Source of the DNA: Rhizobium sp. S152
Lineage (GTDB): Bacteria > Pseudomonadota > Alphaproteobacteria > Rhizobiales > Rhizobiaceae
DNA length: 64,000 nucleotides
Direction of reading: 5' to 3'
Assembly: GCF_030380735.1 (NCBI RefSeq)
Contig: NZ_JAUDRZ010000008.1
Location: 372,001-436,000 of the forward strand
Shown: positions 36,677 through 45,568 of the stretch, piece by piece
How positions within the stretch are numbered: position 1 is the first letter of the stretch
Layout of the letters: each line of letters opens with the position of its first letter
The notes under the pieces: model-generated
Told to the model about the DNA's origin: nothing
The model's database searches: none
Seen by the model: only the letters and a program-made list of their open reading frames with translations
Made by a program: the position numbers and the translations under genes

Positions 36677-37114
36677 TCAGGAACGAAGCAGTCGGCTATC
36701 AAACGGATATGTCTTGACGTCTTCGATGATGATCTCACCGGCTCGCGCATGCAGGGGATTGATCAGCACGTTGCGCGCCTCCGGCATGATCACGCACTGC
36801 ACGTCGATAAGGCATGCCTTTTTCTCTAACAGCAAAGCCGATCCGAATTCTTGCGTGGCGTCCAGATCAGAAAGATCGACGTCACGATCGTCCAGTCTCA
36901 TTGTCGGGAGATTGTCGGGGCAATTGATCTTCAAGAGCGTGTACTCGGATGGAATGTCTTCAGGGTCCGTATGAACGATGACTTCCAGAAGCGTCGTTGA
37001 CGGATGATCGCAGCAATAGACGACAGGAAGGCCTGCGAAATTCCAGCGGCCCGATGCAAGCAGGCCGCCTCGTCCGCTCAGGTCAACGTGCTTCGATATT
37101 CGCCAGAGATACAC
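36677..37114 (-). CDS. RES-domain toxin
   Basis: A 145-residue RES-family toxin; known members degrade NAD+. The features are WRISKHVDLSGRGGLLASGRWNFAGLPVVY, with the conserved Arg and the GGRWN-like motif, and PSTTLLEVIVH with the catalytic Glu. The start is a GTG at 37114, 2 bp after the antitoxin stop. The pair has the antitoxin-first order of RES-Xre systems. Confidence 0.9.
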   Translation of the reverse strand: MYLWRISKHVDLSGRGGLLASGRWNFAGLPVVYCCDHPSTTLLEVIVHTDPEDIPSEYTLLKINCPDNLPTMRLDDRDVDLSDLDATQEFGSALLLEKKACLIDVQCVIMPEARNVLINPLHARAGEIIIEDVKTYPFDSRLLRS

Positions 37115-37116
37115 GG

Positions 37117-37527
37117 TCAGATATAAATCCCGTGATCGATCCTGATTAGCTCCTCTTCGACGAGCCGTGCTCCCGTTTCTGACTGCAACAGGTCAAAGGG
37201 TACGACCCCGTTTAGAGCTCGACTGGGTTTGCGAAGCCAGCGTTGGGCCTTCTCACGCTCCCCGAAAACGCGATCTGCGTGTTGACTGACGCGTAGAAGT
37301 CTCTGCGCGCTGTCATTTTCGGCAAGAGTTAGCGGCTCGCCCTGCTCCAGACGTCGCGCAAGCGTCCGGCGCGGTGCAACGAAACGGTAAATCTCATCCA
37401 TCGAAAAGCCGTAGTTCTTAAGCGTCTCGATCGAGCTGCTATCAAATCGTGGCTGTTTGCTTCCGCTCGCCGTTTCCACAAGCGCCAGCGTGGAGTCATC
37501 TCGAGATTGTGCTGCGCTGCTCACCAT
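37117..37527 (-). CDS. Xre/MbcA/ParS-type antitoxin (DUF2384)
   Basis: A 136-residue antitoxin with a helix-turn-helix-like N-terminal part (IETLKNYGFSMDEIYRFVAPRRTLARRLEQGEPL) and a C-terminal DUF2384 toxin-binding part (RVFGEREKAQRWLRKPSRALNGVVPFDLLQSETGARLV). I start at the ATG at 37527, five bases after GGGAGG; the TTG at 37545 is less likely. With the RES gene it forms a complete pair. Confidence 0.88.
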   Translation of the reverse strand: MVSSAAQSRDDSTLALVETASGSKQPRFDSSSIETLKNYGFSMDEIYRFVAPRRTLARRLEQGEPLTLAENDSAQRLLRVSQHADRVFGEREKAQRWLRKPSRALNGVVPFDLLQSETGARLVEEELIRIDHGIYI

Positions 37528-37835
37528 CGAAGCCTCCCGTGCCAATTGCCCATAAATATAAGCGCAAATGGCCAGACTGCAAATGCCGGCTTCCGGCAGT
37601 CGATCTCCTCTTCCTTTTCCCGCTAAAAGCGCCTATGAACCGGCGCGATGAACAAGTTCCGGCTGGCGATCACGATACGAATTATCGGCCCGGCCTTCCG
37701 CGCGCGCTGAGCGGCCGGAAGGTCCGGGTTTTCGGCGCTCGACCTCAGAGCGTCTCCGCCACCACGATATTTCCCAGACCGTTGCGCCCATTGCGAGGCG
37801 CATGCGCCGATCGCTAGAAGAGACGATTGCCAGAC
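37528..37835. other. Divergent intergenic region between the Xre antitoxin gene and ileS
   Basis: About 308 bp, presumably holding the promoters of the RES/Xre pair (minus) and ileS (plus). Nothing else recognisable is seen. Confidence 0.4.
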
Positions 37836-40757
37836 ATGACCGATACAGTCGAAAAGATCGATTACTCCAAGACCCTCTATCTCCCCGAAACCGATTTCCC
37901 GATGCGCGCCGGCCTGCCGCAGAAGGAACCGGAAACCGTTGCCCGCTGGCAGGAGATGGGCCTCTACAAGAAGCTGCGCGCGTCTGCCGCCGGCCGCGAG
38001 AAATTCGTCCTCCACGACGGCCCTCCCTATGCCAACGGCAACATCCATATCGGCCACGCGCTGAACAAGATCCTCAAGGATGTCATCAACCGCTCGTTCC
38101 AGATGCGCGGCTTCGACGCCAACTATGTTCCCGGCTGGGATTGCCACGGCCTTCCGATCGAGTGGAAGATCGAGGAAGAGAACTACCGCGCCAAGGGCAA
38201 GGCCAAGCCTGACCTGAAGCAGGCCGACGCGATGATCGAGTTCCGCAAGGAATGCCGCGCCTATGCCGAAAAGTGGATCAAGATCCAGGGCGACGAGTTC
38301 AAGCGCCTGGGCATCGAGGGCGATTTCGACAATCCATACCTGACGATGAACTTCCACGCCGAAAGCCGCATCGCCGGCGAGTTGCTGAAGATCGCCATGA
38401 GCGGTCAGCTCTATCGCGGCTCCAAGCCGATCATGTGGTCGGTGGTCGAGCGCACGGCGCTGGCCGAAGCCGAGGTCGAGTATCACGACGTCGAAAGCGA
38501 TATGATCTGGGTGAAGTTCCCTGTTCTTATGGTCGAAGTTGAGCGTGATGCCGGCAAGTCTGATCTGCTTGACGCCCACGTCGTCATCTGGACGACCACG
38601 CCGTGGACGATCCCCGGCAACCGCGCCATCGCCTATTCGCCGAAGGTCGCCTATGGCCTCTACGAGGTCACGGCCGCCGAAAACGACTTCGGGCCGCAGC
38701 CCGGCGAGAAGCTGATCTTCGCAGACGCACTGTCCGAGGAGTCCGCCAAGAAGGCCAAGCTCACTTTCAAGCGTCTGCGCGGGCTGTCTGCCGACGAAAT
38801 GGCATCGATCATAGCCGCACACCCCCTCAAGGGCCTCGGCGGCGGCTACGAATTCGCCGTCCCGCTTCTCCCCGGCGACCACGTCACCGACGATGCCGGC
38901 ACCGGCTTCGTCCACACCGCCCCGTCGCACGGCCGCGAAGACTTCGAGGCGTGGATGTCCGGCGCGAAGGAACTCGAGGCTCGCGGCATCGACACGCGCA
39001 TCCCGTTCCCGGTCGACGACAGCGGCACCTACACCGCTGACGCCCCCGGCTTCGAGGGCGCCCGCGTCATGGATGACAACGGCAAGAAGGGCGATGCCAA
39101 CGAGCGCGTCATCAAGGCGTTGATCGAGCGCAACGCGCTGTTTGCCCGTGGTCGCCTGAAGCATTCCTATCCGCATTCCTGGCGCTCCAAGAAGCCGATC
39201 ATCTTCCGCAACACGCCGCAGTGGTTCGTCTACATGGACAAGGACCTCAAGGACGGCACGACGCTGCGCACCCGCGCGCTGAACGCCATCGACGATACCC
39301 GCTTCGTGCCCGCCGCCGGCCAGAACCGCCTGCGCGCCATGATTGAGCAGCGTCCGGACTGGGTGCTTTCGCGCCAGCGCGCCTGGGGCGTTCCGATCTG
39401 CGTCTTCGCCGATGAGGACGGCAACGTCCTGCAGGATGCCGATGTCAACGCCCGCATCCTCGAGGCTTTCGACGTCGAGGGCGCCGATGCCTGGTTCGCA
39501 GAAGGCGCCAAGGATCGTTTCCTCGGAAACGGTCACGACCATGCCAAGTGGACCCAGGTCATGGACATCCTCGATGTCTGGTTCGACAGTGGCTCGACCC
39601 ACACCTTCACGCTGGAAGACCGCCCGGACCTCAAGTGGCCCGCCGATCTCTATCTCGAAGGCTCCGACCAGCATCGCGGCTGGTTCCACTCGTCGCTGCT
39701 GGAGTCCGCCGCCACCCGTGGCCGCGCGCCCTATAACGCCGTTCTCACCCATGGCTTCACCATGGACGAGAAGGGCGAGAAGATGTCGAAGTCGAAGGGC
39801 AACGTCACGTCTCCGCAGGAGATCATGAAGGATGCCGGCGCCGACATCCTGCGCCTGTGGGTCATGACCTCTGATTATGCCGACGACCTGCGCGTCGGCA
39901 AGACCATCATCCAGACCAACGTCGATGCCTATAGAAAGCTGCGCAACACCATCCGCTGGATGCTCGGCACGCTGGCGCATGACAAGGGCGAGACCTTCGC
40001 GGTCTCCGAAATGCCGGAGCTGGAGCAGCTGATGCTGCATCGTCTGGCCGAGCTCGACCAGCTGGTGCGCGAGAACTACGACGCCTTCGACTTCAAGAAG
40101 ATCGCCCGCGCGCTGATCGATTTCGCCAATGTCGAGCTCTCGGCCTTCTACTTCGACGTCCGCAAGGATGCGCTCTATTGCGACGCCCCGTCGTCGCTGC
40201 GCCGCCGCGCCTCGCTGCATGTCATCCGCGCGATCTTCGATTGCATGGTGACCTGGCTTGCCCCGATGCTGCCCTTCACCACCGAGGAAGCCTGGCTGTC
40301 GCGCAACCCCGACGCCGTCTCGGTTCACCTCGAGCAGTTCCTGACCATTCCTGATGACTGGAAGAACGAGGCGCTGGCCGAGAAGTGGAAGAAGATCCGC
40401 GCGGTTCGTACCGTGGTCACCGGCGCGCTGGAGATCGAGCGCAAGGACAAGCGCATCGGCTCCTCGCTGGAAGCGGCCCCGGTCGTGCATATCGCGGATG
40501 CCGAGCTCCTGAAGGCGCTCGAAGGTCAGGATTTCGAGGAGATCTGCATCACCTCGGGCATCGCAATCGAGGCCAACGAAGGCCCGGCCGGCGCGTTCCG
40601 TCTGCCAGAAGTTGCCGGCGTCAGCGTCGAGCCGAGGCTTGCCGAAGGCGTCAAGTGCGCTCGTTCGTGGCGGATCACGACCGACGTCGGCTCGGATCCC
40701 GAATATCCCGATGTCTCGGCCCGCGACGCTGCCGCATTGCGCGAACTTGCGGCATAA
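37836..40757 (+). CDS. ileS: Isoleucine-tRNA ligase
   Basis: A 973-residue class I aminoacyl-tRNA synthetase. The HIGH motif is in [15 protein letters not shown] (about 66-80) and the KMSKS loop in [15 protein letters not shown] (about 645-659). The editing domain has [17 protein letters not shown] and [17 protein letters not shown]. The C-terminal zinc finger of E. coli-type enzymes is absent, as common in alphaproteobacteria. The ATG at 37836 ([17 protein letters not shown]) is preferred over a TTG nine bases upstream. Confidence 0.97.
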   Translation: MTDTVEKIDYSKTLYLPETDFPMRAGLPQKEPETVARWQEMGLYKKLRASAAGREKFVLHDGPPYANGNIHIGHALNKILKDVINRSFQMRGFDANYVPGWDCHGLPIEWKIEEENYRAKGKAKPDLKQADAMIEFRKECRAYAEKWIKIQGDEFKRLGIEGDFDNPYLTMNFHAESRIAGELLKIAMSGQLYRGSKPIMWSVVERTALAEAEVEYHDVESDMIWVKFPVLMVEVERDAGKSDLLDAHVVIWTTTPWTIPGNRAIAYSPKVAYGLYEVTAAENDFGPQPGEKLIFADALSEESAKKAKLTFKRLRGLSADEMASIIAAHPLKGLGGGYEFAVPLLPGDHVTDDAGTGFVHTAPSHGREDFEAWMSGAKELEARGIDTRIPFPVDDSGTYTADAPGFEGARVMDDNGKKGDANERVIKALIERNALFARGRLKHSYPHSWRSKKPIIFRNTPQWFVYMDKDLKDGTTLRTRALNAIDDTRFVPAAGQNRLRAMIEQRPDWVLSRQRAWGVPICVFADEDGNVLQDADVNARILEAFDVEGADAWFAEGAKDRFLGNGHDHAKWTQVMDILDVWFDSGSTHTFTLEDRPDLKWPADLYLEGSDQHRGWFHSSLLESAATRGRAPYNAVLTHGFTMDEKGEKMSKSKGNVTSPQEIMKDAGADILRLWVMTSDYADDLRVGKTIIQTNVDAYRKLRNTIRWMLGTLAHDKGETFAVSEMPELEQLMLHRLAELDQLVRENYDAFDFKKIARALIDFANVELSAFYFDVRKDALYCDAPSSLRRRASLHVIRAIFDCMVTWLAPMLPFTTEEAWLSRNPDAVSVHLEQFLTIPDDWKNEALAEKWKKIRAVRTVVTGALEIERKDKRIGSSLEAAPVVHIADAELLKALEGQDFEEICITSGIAIEANEGPAGAFRLPEVAGVSVEPRLAEGVKCARSWRITTDVGSDPEYPDVSARDAAALRELAA

Positions 40758-40768
40758 ACCGAAGAAAG

Positions 40769-40806
40769 TTACCGGATGAATTGCGCAATCGCGGTTCATC
40801 CGGTAA
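40769..40806 (+). terminator. Hairpin after ileS
   Basis: TTACCGGATGAA pairs perfectly over 12 bp with TTCATCCGGTAA, with a loop that includes TTGCGCAA. It lies 12 bp after the ileS stop. There is no T run, so it may be a weak terminator or a processing site. Confidence 0.55.
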
Positions 40807-40896
40807 AAGCTGCCTGAAATTGGCCGGATTTTTCCGTCAGGGGGAGGATGTCCGGTTTTGGGCGATGATTGCACCGGCATGGCTGGAAGGGTTTTC

Positions 40897-41526
40897 ATGT
40901 TATCGAAGCGTTGGTTCCGCTTGGGCGCTTGCCTGACTGTTGCGATGGCAGGCACTGCGATGATGTCGAGCTGCACCAGCAGCCCCCGCTACGGCACGGA
41001 CAAGACCGCATTCCAGCAGCTGACCGACGACCTCGGACAATCCACCTCGCTCACCGGTGCCGAGCCGAAGAACAAGGGTGTCAAGTACCAGCCGCGCCCG
41101 GGTCTGGTCGTTCCCGCCCAGGCCTCGCGCGAAGCGCTGGTCGAGCCGCAGCAGACGATCGCCAGCAAGGAAAACCCGCAGTGGATCGAATCGCCTGAAG
41201 AGACCCGCGCGCGCCTTGTCAAGGAAGCCGACGAGAACAGCGACAAGTCCAACTACCAGTCGCCGCTCGCCAACAACCAGATCGAAGGCGGTCGCCGCAC
41301 GACGGAAGCCCAGACCAAGGCCTACCGCGAAGCCCGCGCCATCCAGAAGGGCGCCTATATCGACCAGCGCCGCTACATCTCCGATCCGCCGACCGAATAC
41401 CGTCAGGTCGACGACCCGACCAAGCTGGACGATCTCGGCGAACCCGAGCTGAAGAAGGCAAAGAAGAAAAAGAAGGACGCCGCCATCGCCGGCTCCGGCA
41501 AGCAGTGGTGGAATCTGCTGCAGTAA
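40897..41526 (+). CDS. Lipoprotein of unknown function
   Basis: A 209-residue protein with a lipoprotein signal (MLSKRWFRLGACLTVAMAGTA, then MMSSC with the acylated Cys near residue 22). The mature part is hydrophilic and partly repetitive, without a fold I recognise, and ends in a Lys-rich cluster (KKAKKKKKDA) followed by QWWNLLQ. GGAAGG eight bases upstream fixes the ATG at 40897. It could tether to the envelope; nothing more can be said. Confidence 0.7.
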   Translation: MLSKRWFRLGACLTVAMAGTAMMSSCTSSPRYGTDKTAFQQLTDDLGQSTSLTGAEPKNKGVKYQPRPGLVVPAQASREALVEPQQTIASKENPQWIESPEETRARLVKEADENSDKSNYQSPLANNQIEGGRRTTEAQTKAYREARAIQKGAYIDQRRYISDPPTEYRQVDDPTKLDDLGEPELKKAKKKKKDAAIAGSGKQWWNLLQ

Positions 41527-41653
41527 ACTCTTCTGCGAAGGCTGCATTCTTCGTTCTCCGGGTTTTTAATGCGGTGTGGCTGGCGAGTTAGATCTCGGTC
41601 CGTCACGATAAGCTTTTTACAAACGTTCGATGTGAGCGCGTAGGGTAAAGACC

Positions 41654-41818
41654 CCTCCCAACGCACCTGGGGCGAGCCGCGTGTCTCGCCCCGTCCTCGC
41701 GGACCCCCACAAGGGGGAGGGCTTAACCTGTGGCGCCGTCGACGCGAGGACTGTGAGAGCGGGCCACGAGTCTCTCCCCCACCTGTGGGGGGAGATGCCG
41801 GCAGGCAGAGGGGGGTAT
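41654..41818. repeat. Mosaic intergenic repeat (diverged copy C)
   Basis: This stretch shares CCCCCACAAGGGGGAGGG (41704-41721) with the arms of the elements at 11.3 and 22.8 kb, but is rearranged. It adds hairpins GGGGCGAG/CTCGCCCC (41669-41676 with 41685-41692) and GTCCTCGCG/CGCGAGGAC (41693-41701 with 41743-41751), and ends with CTCCCCCACCTGTGGGGGGAG and GCCGGCAGGC, a motif found in many rhizobial intergenic repeats. It looks like a mosaic of several repeat types. Confidence 0.7.
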
Positions 41819-41899
41819 TCCACGGCAAAACCTCTCGATAGTCTCCACCTCATCCTCGCAGACACACCAAGACCCCACGCCGCCCAAGGACTCCTGGTT

Positions 41900-42300
41900 T
41901 CACCATGCACTGCACTTCACTCGGACGGGGTGCTGGAAACCACCTCGATTGAGTAAGTAAAATATGGTGCCTTCCAGCACCCCGTTCGGCGGTTTATGCC
42001 CGAACTCCGGTCCCTCTGCAGCCGCCTTCCAAGCCTTCGCGACGACGTTGTGTGCCTCACAGGCACGTCCGGAGCACTCCAACGGAAGACACGTTCGACA
42101 AACGTGACCAACCGCCAGCCCCGGAGGGAGACCATTTTCTCGGACCCGGAGCATGAGGTTTTGCGTCCTACCCTCACGCCCCGCGCCGGTCCCGCCTCGC
42201 CGGCACGCCTGCCGGTGTATCCGATGACGGGACGCGATCAGTGTAGGCCCAGGTTTCTGGCGCGGGGACAAAAGATTGGGAGAGATTCATTTAAGTTATT
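41900..42300. ncRNA. Highly foldable intergenic element, candidate structured RNA
   Basis: No convincing gene lies here, but nested perfect stems do. (1) ACGGGGTGCTGGAA (41925-41938) with TTCCAGCACCCCGT (41972-41985), extended by CACC/GGTG. (2) GGCGGTT (41988-41994) with AACCGCC (42110-42116), enclosing CTCCGG/CCGGAG, GTGCCT-CAC-AGGCAC (42052-42066) and CACGTT-CGACA-AACGTG (42090-42106). (3) CCCCGCGCC (42179-42187) with GGCGCGGGG (42259-42267), enclosing GTCCCG/CGGGAC and CCGGCA/TGCCGG. I cannot match it to RNase P, tmRNA, 4.5S or 6S RNA. The strand is unknown. Confidence 0.5.
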
Positions 42301-42374
42301 GATAGGCGATCAATATTTCGCCTTCACGTTATACGAAGAGTAGCGCGTTGCAGCGCTTTATTGGTTGGAATGCT

Positions 42375-42824
42375 CTAATCCCGCTTCCCCTGAAAGAACC
42401 CCCGCAGGATCTCCGCCGCCTCCATTTCGCTCATCCCCGAATACACTTCAGGTGCATGATGGCACGTCGGCTGTGCGTAGAAGCGCACGCCGCTATCCAC
42501 CCCGCCGCCCTTGGGATCCTCGGCGCCGTAGTAGAGCCGGCGGATGCGGGCGAACGAGATGGCGGCGGCGCACATGGTGCAGGGCTCGAGCGTGACATAG
42601 AGATCGGCGCCCGAAAGCCGCTCCTGGCCGAGCGCTTCGCAGGCCATGCGAATGGCGGCCACCTCGGCGTGGGCGGTGATGTCGTTGCGCTCGCGGGTGC
42701 GGTTGCCGGATGAGGCGATCACGGTGCCGTCAAGCACGACGACCGCGCCGATCGGCACCTCGCCGCGCGCGCCTGCGGCACGCGCTTCCTCAAGCGCCAG
42801 CTCCATAAATTGATTTGTCTTCAC
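42375..42824 (-). CDS. tadA: tRNA-specific adenosine deaminase TadA
   Basis: A 149-residue zinc enzyme that converts A34 to inosine in tRNA-Arg(ACG). The zinc motif is HAEVAAIRMA (with catalytic Glu) and LEPCTMCAAAI with its two cysteines. The most likely start is the GTG at 42824 (VKTNQFMELALEEA), which gives the family-like N-terminus; the ATG at 42806 lacks a ribosome binding site, and the open frame to 42902 would overlap the divergent gene. It is divergent from the pseudouridine synthase gene over about 70 bp. Confidence 0.93.
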   Translation of the reverse strand: MKTNQFMELALEEARAAGARGEVPIGAVVVLDGTVIASSGNRTRERNDITAHAEVAAIRMACEALGQERLSGADLYVTLEPCTMCAAAISFARIRRLYYGAEDPKGGGVDSGVRFYAQPTCHHAPEVYSGMSEMEAAEILRGFFQGKRD

Positions 42825-42895
42825 GATCCGACAATTTCCACTTAACCGCAGGGGCGCGAACTGATAGAAGGCCCCAAAAGGCAGGCAAACAACAA

Positions 42896-45004
42896 ATGAC
42901 ATTCAAAGACAAGCCAAAACGGCCGGGTGGCAAGCCATCCCCGCGCGATACCGGCGCGAAATCGGGCGAGAAGCCCGCGAAGACGTTCGCGAAGCCAAGC
43001 GCCAGATCAGAGGCCTCGGCTGACGCAAGCGTCGACAGCAAGGCGGAACGCATCTCCAAGGTGATGGCGCGCGCCGGCGTTGCCTCGCGCCGCGATATCG
43101 AGCGCATGATCCTCGATGGCCGCGTGACGCTGAACGGCAAGCCGCTCGACACGCCCGTCGTCAACGTGACGCTGACGGACAAGATCGAAGTCGACGGCAT
43201 GCCGATCCGTGGCATCGAGCGCACCCGCCTGTGGCTCTACCACAAGCCGGCCGGCCTGGTGACCACCAATGCCGATCCCGAAGGTCGCCCGACCGTGTTC
43301 GACAACCTGCCGGACGACTTGCCGCGCGTCATGTCGATCGGCCGCCTCGACATCAACACCGAAGGTTTGTTGCTGCTGACCAACGACGGCGGCCTGGCGC
43401 GTGCGCTGGAACTGCCGACGACAGGCTGGCTGCGCCGTTACCGCGTGCGCGCCCATGGCGAGATCGACCAGGAAGCGCTCGACAAGCTGAAGGACGGCAT
43501 TGCCGTCGACGGCGTGCTCTACGGCGCCATCGAGGCGACGCTCGACAAGGTGCAGGGTTCCAACGTCTGGCTCACCATGGGCCTGCGCGAAGGCAAGAAC
43601 CGCGAAATCAAGAACGTGCTCGGCGCGCTTGGCCTCGACGTCAACCGCCTGATCCGTATTTCCTATGGCCCGTTCCAGCTCGGCGATATCCCCGAGCGGG
43701 CGGTGATCGAAGTGCGTGGCCGCACGTTGCGCGACCAGCTCGGCCCGCGCCTGATCGAGGACGCCAAGGCCAATTTCGACGCGCCGATCTACAACGCGCC
43801 GGCCGTGACCGAGAAAGAGGAAGCCGACGCACGGCCCGAACGCCGCGAACGCTCCTGGAAGCCGGAAGACAAGCGCGAACGCGCTCTCAGCCGCCTCGAC
43901 ACCAAGCGCGATGATAAACGCGACGACCGCCGTGGCGGTGACCGCGATGGCGGCCGTGGCCCAAGCCGTGGCGGCGACCGCAAGGAAGACGGCCCGAAGC
44001 GCCCGCCGCTCGGCAGCCGCCGCAACGCCAATGTCTGGATGGCGCCCGGCGCCCGTCCGCTCGGCGAAAAGGCAACCGCCAAGGCCGAGAAGAATGCCCA
44101 GACGGCGCTTCGCCGTGGCGAGAAGCCCGGCCGCTCCAAGCCGCAGCCGACCAGCTACGACGAAGGTCCGCGCGTGCAGATCAATCGCGCCCGCGATGAA
44201 GAGGGCGAATGGATCCGCTCCAGCGAGATCAGCCGCGATGATGACCGCAAGCGCGGTGATCGCGGCGACCGTGGCTTCGGTGATCGTCCGTCCCGTGGCG
44301 ACCGCTCCTTTGGCGAACGTGGTGACCGATCCGGCGGCGACCGCACCGCACGCGGCGACCGGCCTTATGGTGATCGCCCACCGCGTGGCGACCGTCCGTT
44401 TGGCGACAAGCCACGCGGCGAGCGCAAGCCGCGTGAGGATGGCGACCGTCCACGCTCTTATGCCGATCGCCCGGCGCGCGGCGAGAGACCCTATGGTGAC
44501 CGTCCCTCGCGCGGCGATCGCCCGGCAGGTGACCGCCCTCGCGGTGATCGTCCCTTCGGCGACAAGCCACGTGGCGACCGGCCGTTCAGCGACCGCAAGC
44601 CGCGCGAAGACGGCGAGCGCACGCGTTCCTTCGGTGATCGTCCTGCCCGGCCTTTCGCCGACAAGCCGCGCCGTCCGCGTGAAGAGGGTGACGAGCGTCC
44701 CCGCGCCAAGCGTTTCTCCGGCGAGGCTCGTTCCGAGCGTCCGGCTGGCGAGCGTTCATTCGGTGATAGGCCCCGTGGTGATCGTCCCGAGGGCGACCGG
44801 CCCCGTGGCGATCGTCCCTTCGGTGACAAGCCGCGCGGCAAGAGCTTTGGCGGGAAGCCAAGCGGCTCCAAGCCGGGTGCGAAGAGTTTTTCGGGCAAGC
44901 CTTCGGGCGATCGTTCCGGTGGCGGTGGCAAGCCCGCGGGCGGGCCATCTCGTGGTGGACCAAAAGGCAAGGGAATAGGACGCGGTGCGGATCGTCGGCG
45001 GTGA
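42896..45004 (+). CDS. rluB: RluB/RsuA-type pseudouridine synthase with a very long basic tail
   Basis: A 702-residue protein. Residues 45-90 or so form an S4 RNA-binding domain (RISKVMARAGVASRRDIE), and up to about 310 follows an RsuA/RluB catalytic domain with GRLDINTEGLLLLTNDG holding the catalytic Asp. The remaining roughly 390 residues are a low-complexity tail rich in Arg, Gly, Asp and Pro, with repeats such as RGDRPFGDKPRGERKP. E. coli RluB is under 300 residues; alphaproteobacterial homologues often have tails, but this one is extreme. The start follows GGCAGG. The gene overlaps rsmD by 20 bp. Confidence 0.85.
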   Translation: MTFKDKPKRPGGKPSPRDTGAKSGEKPAKTFAKPSARSEASADASVDSKAERISKVMARAGVASRRDIERMILDGRVTLNGKPLDTPVVNVTLTDKIEVDGMPIRGIERTRLWLYHKPAGLVTTNADPEGRPTVFDNLPDDLPRVMSIGRLDINTEGLLLLTNDGGLARALELPTTGWLRRYRVRAHGEIDQEALDKLKDGIAVDGVLYGAIEATLDKVQGSNVWLTMGLREGKNREIKNVLGALGLDVNRLIRISYGPFQLGDIPERAVIEVRGRTLRDQLGPRLIEDAKANFDAPIYNAPAVTEKEEADARPERRERSWKPEDKRERALSRLDTKRDDKRDDRRGGDRDGGRGPSRGGDRKEDGPKRPPLGSRRNANVWMAPGARPLGEKATAKAEKNAQTALRRGEKPGRSKPQPTSYDEGPRVQINRARDEEGEWIRSSEISRDDDRKRGDRGDRGFGDRPSRGDRSFGERGDRSGGDRTARGDRPYGDRPPRGDRPFGDKPRGERKPREDGDRPRSYADRPARGERPYGDRPSRGDRPAGDRPRGDRPFGDKPRGDRPFSDRKPREDGERTRSFGDRPARPFADKPRRPREEGDERPRAKRFSGEARSERPAGERSFGDRPRGDRPEGDRPRGDRPFGDKPRGKSFGGKPSGSKPGAKSFSGKPSGDRSGGGGKPAGGPSRGGPKGKGIGRGADRRR

Positions 45005-45545
45005 GTTTCGCGGACGGTCGCTCGCCGTGCCTAAATCCAACGACATCCGGCCGACTGCCGACCGGACGCGTGAGAGCCTGTTCAATATTCTGAGCCATGC
45101 CTATCCTGAGTGCGTCGATGGCACCCGGATACTCGATCTATTCGCCGGCACCGGTGCCGTCGGGCTGGAAGCGGTGTCGCGCGGCTGCCGCCATGCGCTC
45201 TTCGTCGAAAACAGCGTCGAGGGAAGGGGCCTGCTCTGGGAAAACATCGATGCGCTCGGCCTGCACGGCAAGACCCGCATCCTGAGGCGCGACGCGACCG
45301 ATCTCGGCAGCGTCGGCAACCTCGAGCCGTTCCAGTTCCTCTTTGCCGACCCGCCCTATGGCAAGGGTCTCGGCGAAAAGGCGATGGCCGCCGCCGCCAA
45401 GGGTGGTTGGCTTGAGCCCGGCGCGATTGGCGTGCTCGAGGAGCGCGCCGACGTTGCCGTTTCGGTCGATCCTTCCTATCTGTTCCTGGAAAGCCGGATC
45501 TTCGGCGATACCAGGGTGCATTTCTACCGCTATCAGCCTCAATAG
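44985..45545 (+). CDS. rsmD: 16S rRNA (guanine966-N2)-methyltransferase RsmD
   Basis: A 186-residue methyltransferase acting on G966 of 16S rRNA. It starts MRIVGGEFRGRSLAVP from a GTG at 44985, has the SAM site RILDLFAGTGAVGLEAVSRG, and the catalytic DPPY motif in FADPPYGKGLG. Its start lies inside the end of the pseudouridine synthase gene (20 bp overlap), so two rRNA-modifying enzymes are translated together. Confidence 0.95.
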   Translation: MRIVGGEFRGRSLAVPKSNDIRPTADRTRESLFNILSHAYPECVDGTRILDLFAGTGAVGLEAVSRGCRHALFVENSVEGRGLLWENIDALGLHGKTRILRRDATDLGSVGNLEPFQFLFADPPYGKGLGEKAMAAAAKGGWLEPGAIGVLEERADVAVSVDPSYLFLESRIFGDTRVHFYRYQPQ

Positions 45546-45568
45546 GTCGCGGCGACAGGGGGCAAAGG

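Noticed and set aside
37623..40976. A 1117-codon open frame on the minus strand opposite ileS
   Set aside because: It is the antisense of a long, GC-rich, highly conserved gene; its translation is dominated by Asp/Arg/Gly/Leu typical of antisense frames and shows no domain.
41900..42271. Overlapping short open frames on both strands of the 41.9-42.3 kb element
   Set aside because: Several frames are open at once, none has a family match I can see or a good ribosome binding site, and the perfect stems explain the sequence better as RNA or DNA structure.
41900..42300. RNase P RNA, tmRNA or 4.5S RNA as the identity of the structured element
   Set aside because: The universally conserved sequence blocks of these RNAs (for example the RNase P GGAAAGTCC block, an ANDNYAEARLAA-type tag, or the SRP GGAAGGAAGCAGCC block) are not present on either strand.
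43911..44978. Long alternative frames across the tail of the pseudouridine synthase gene
   Set aside because: Repetitive GC-rich DNA keeps all frames open; the annotated frame continues directly from the catalytic domain.
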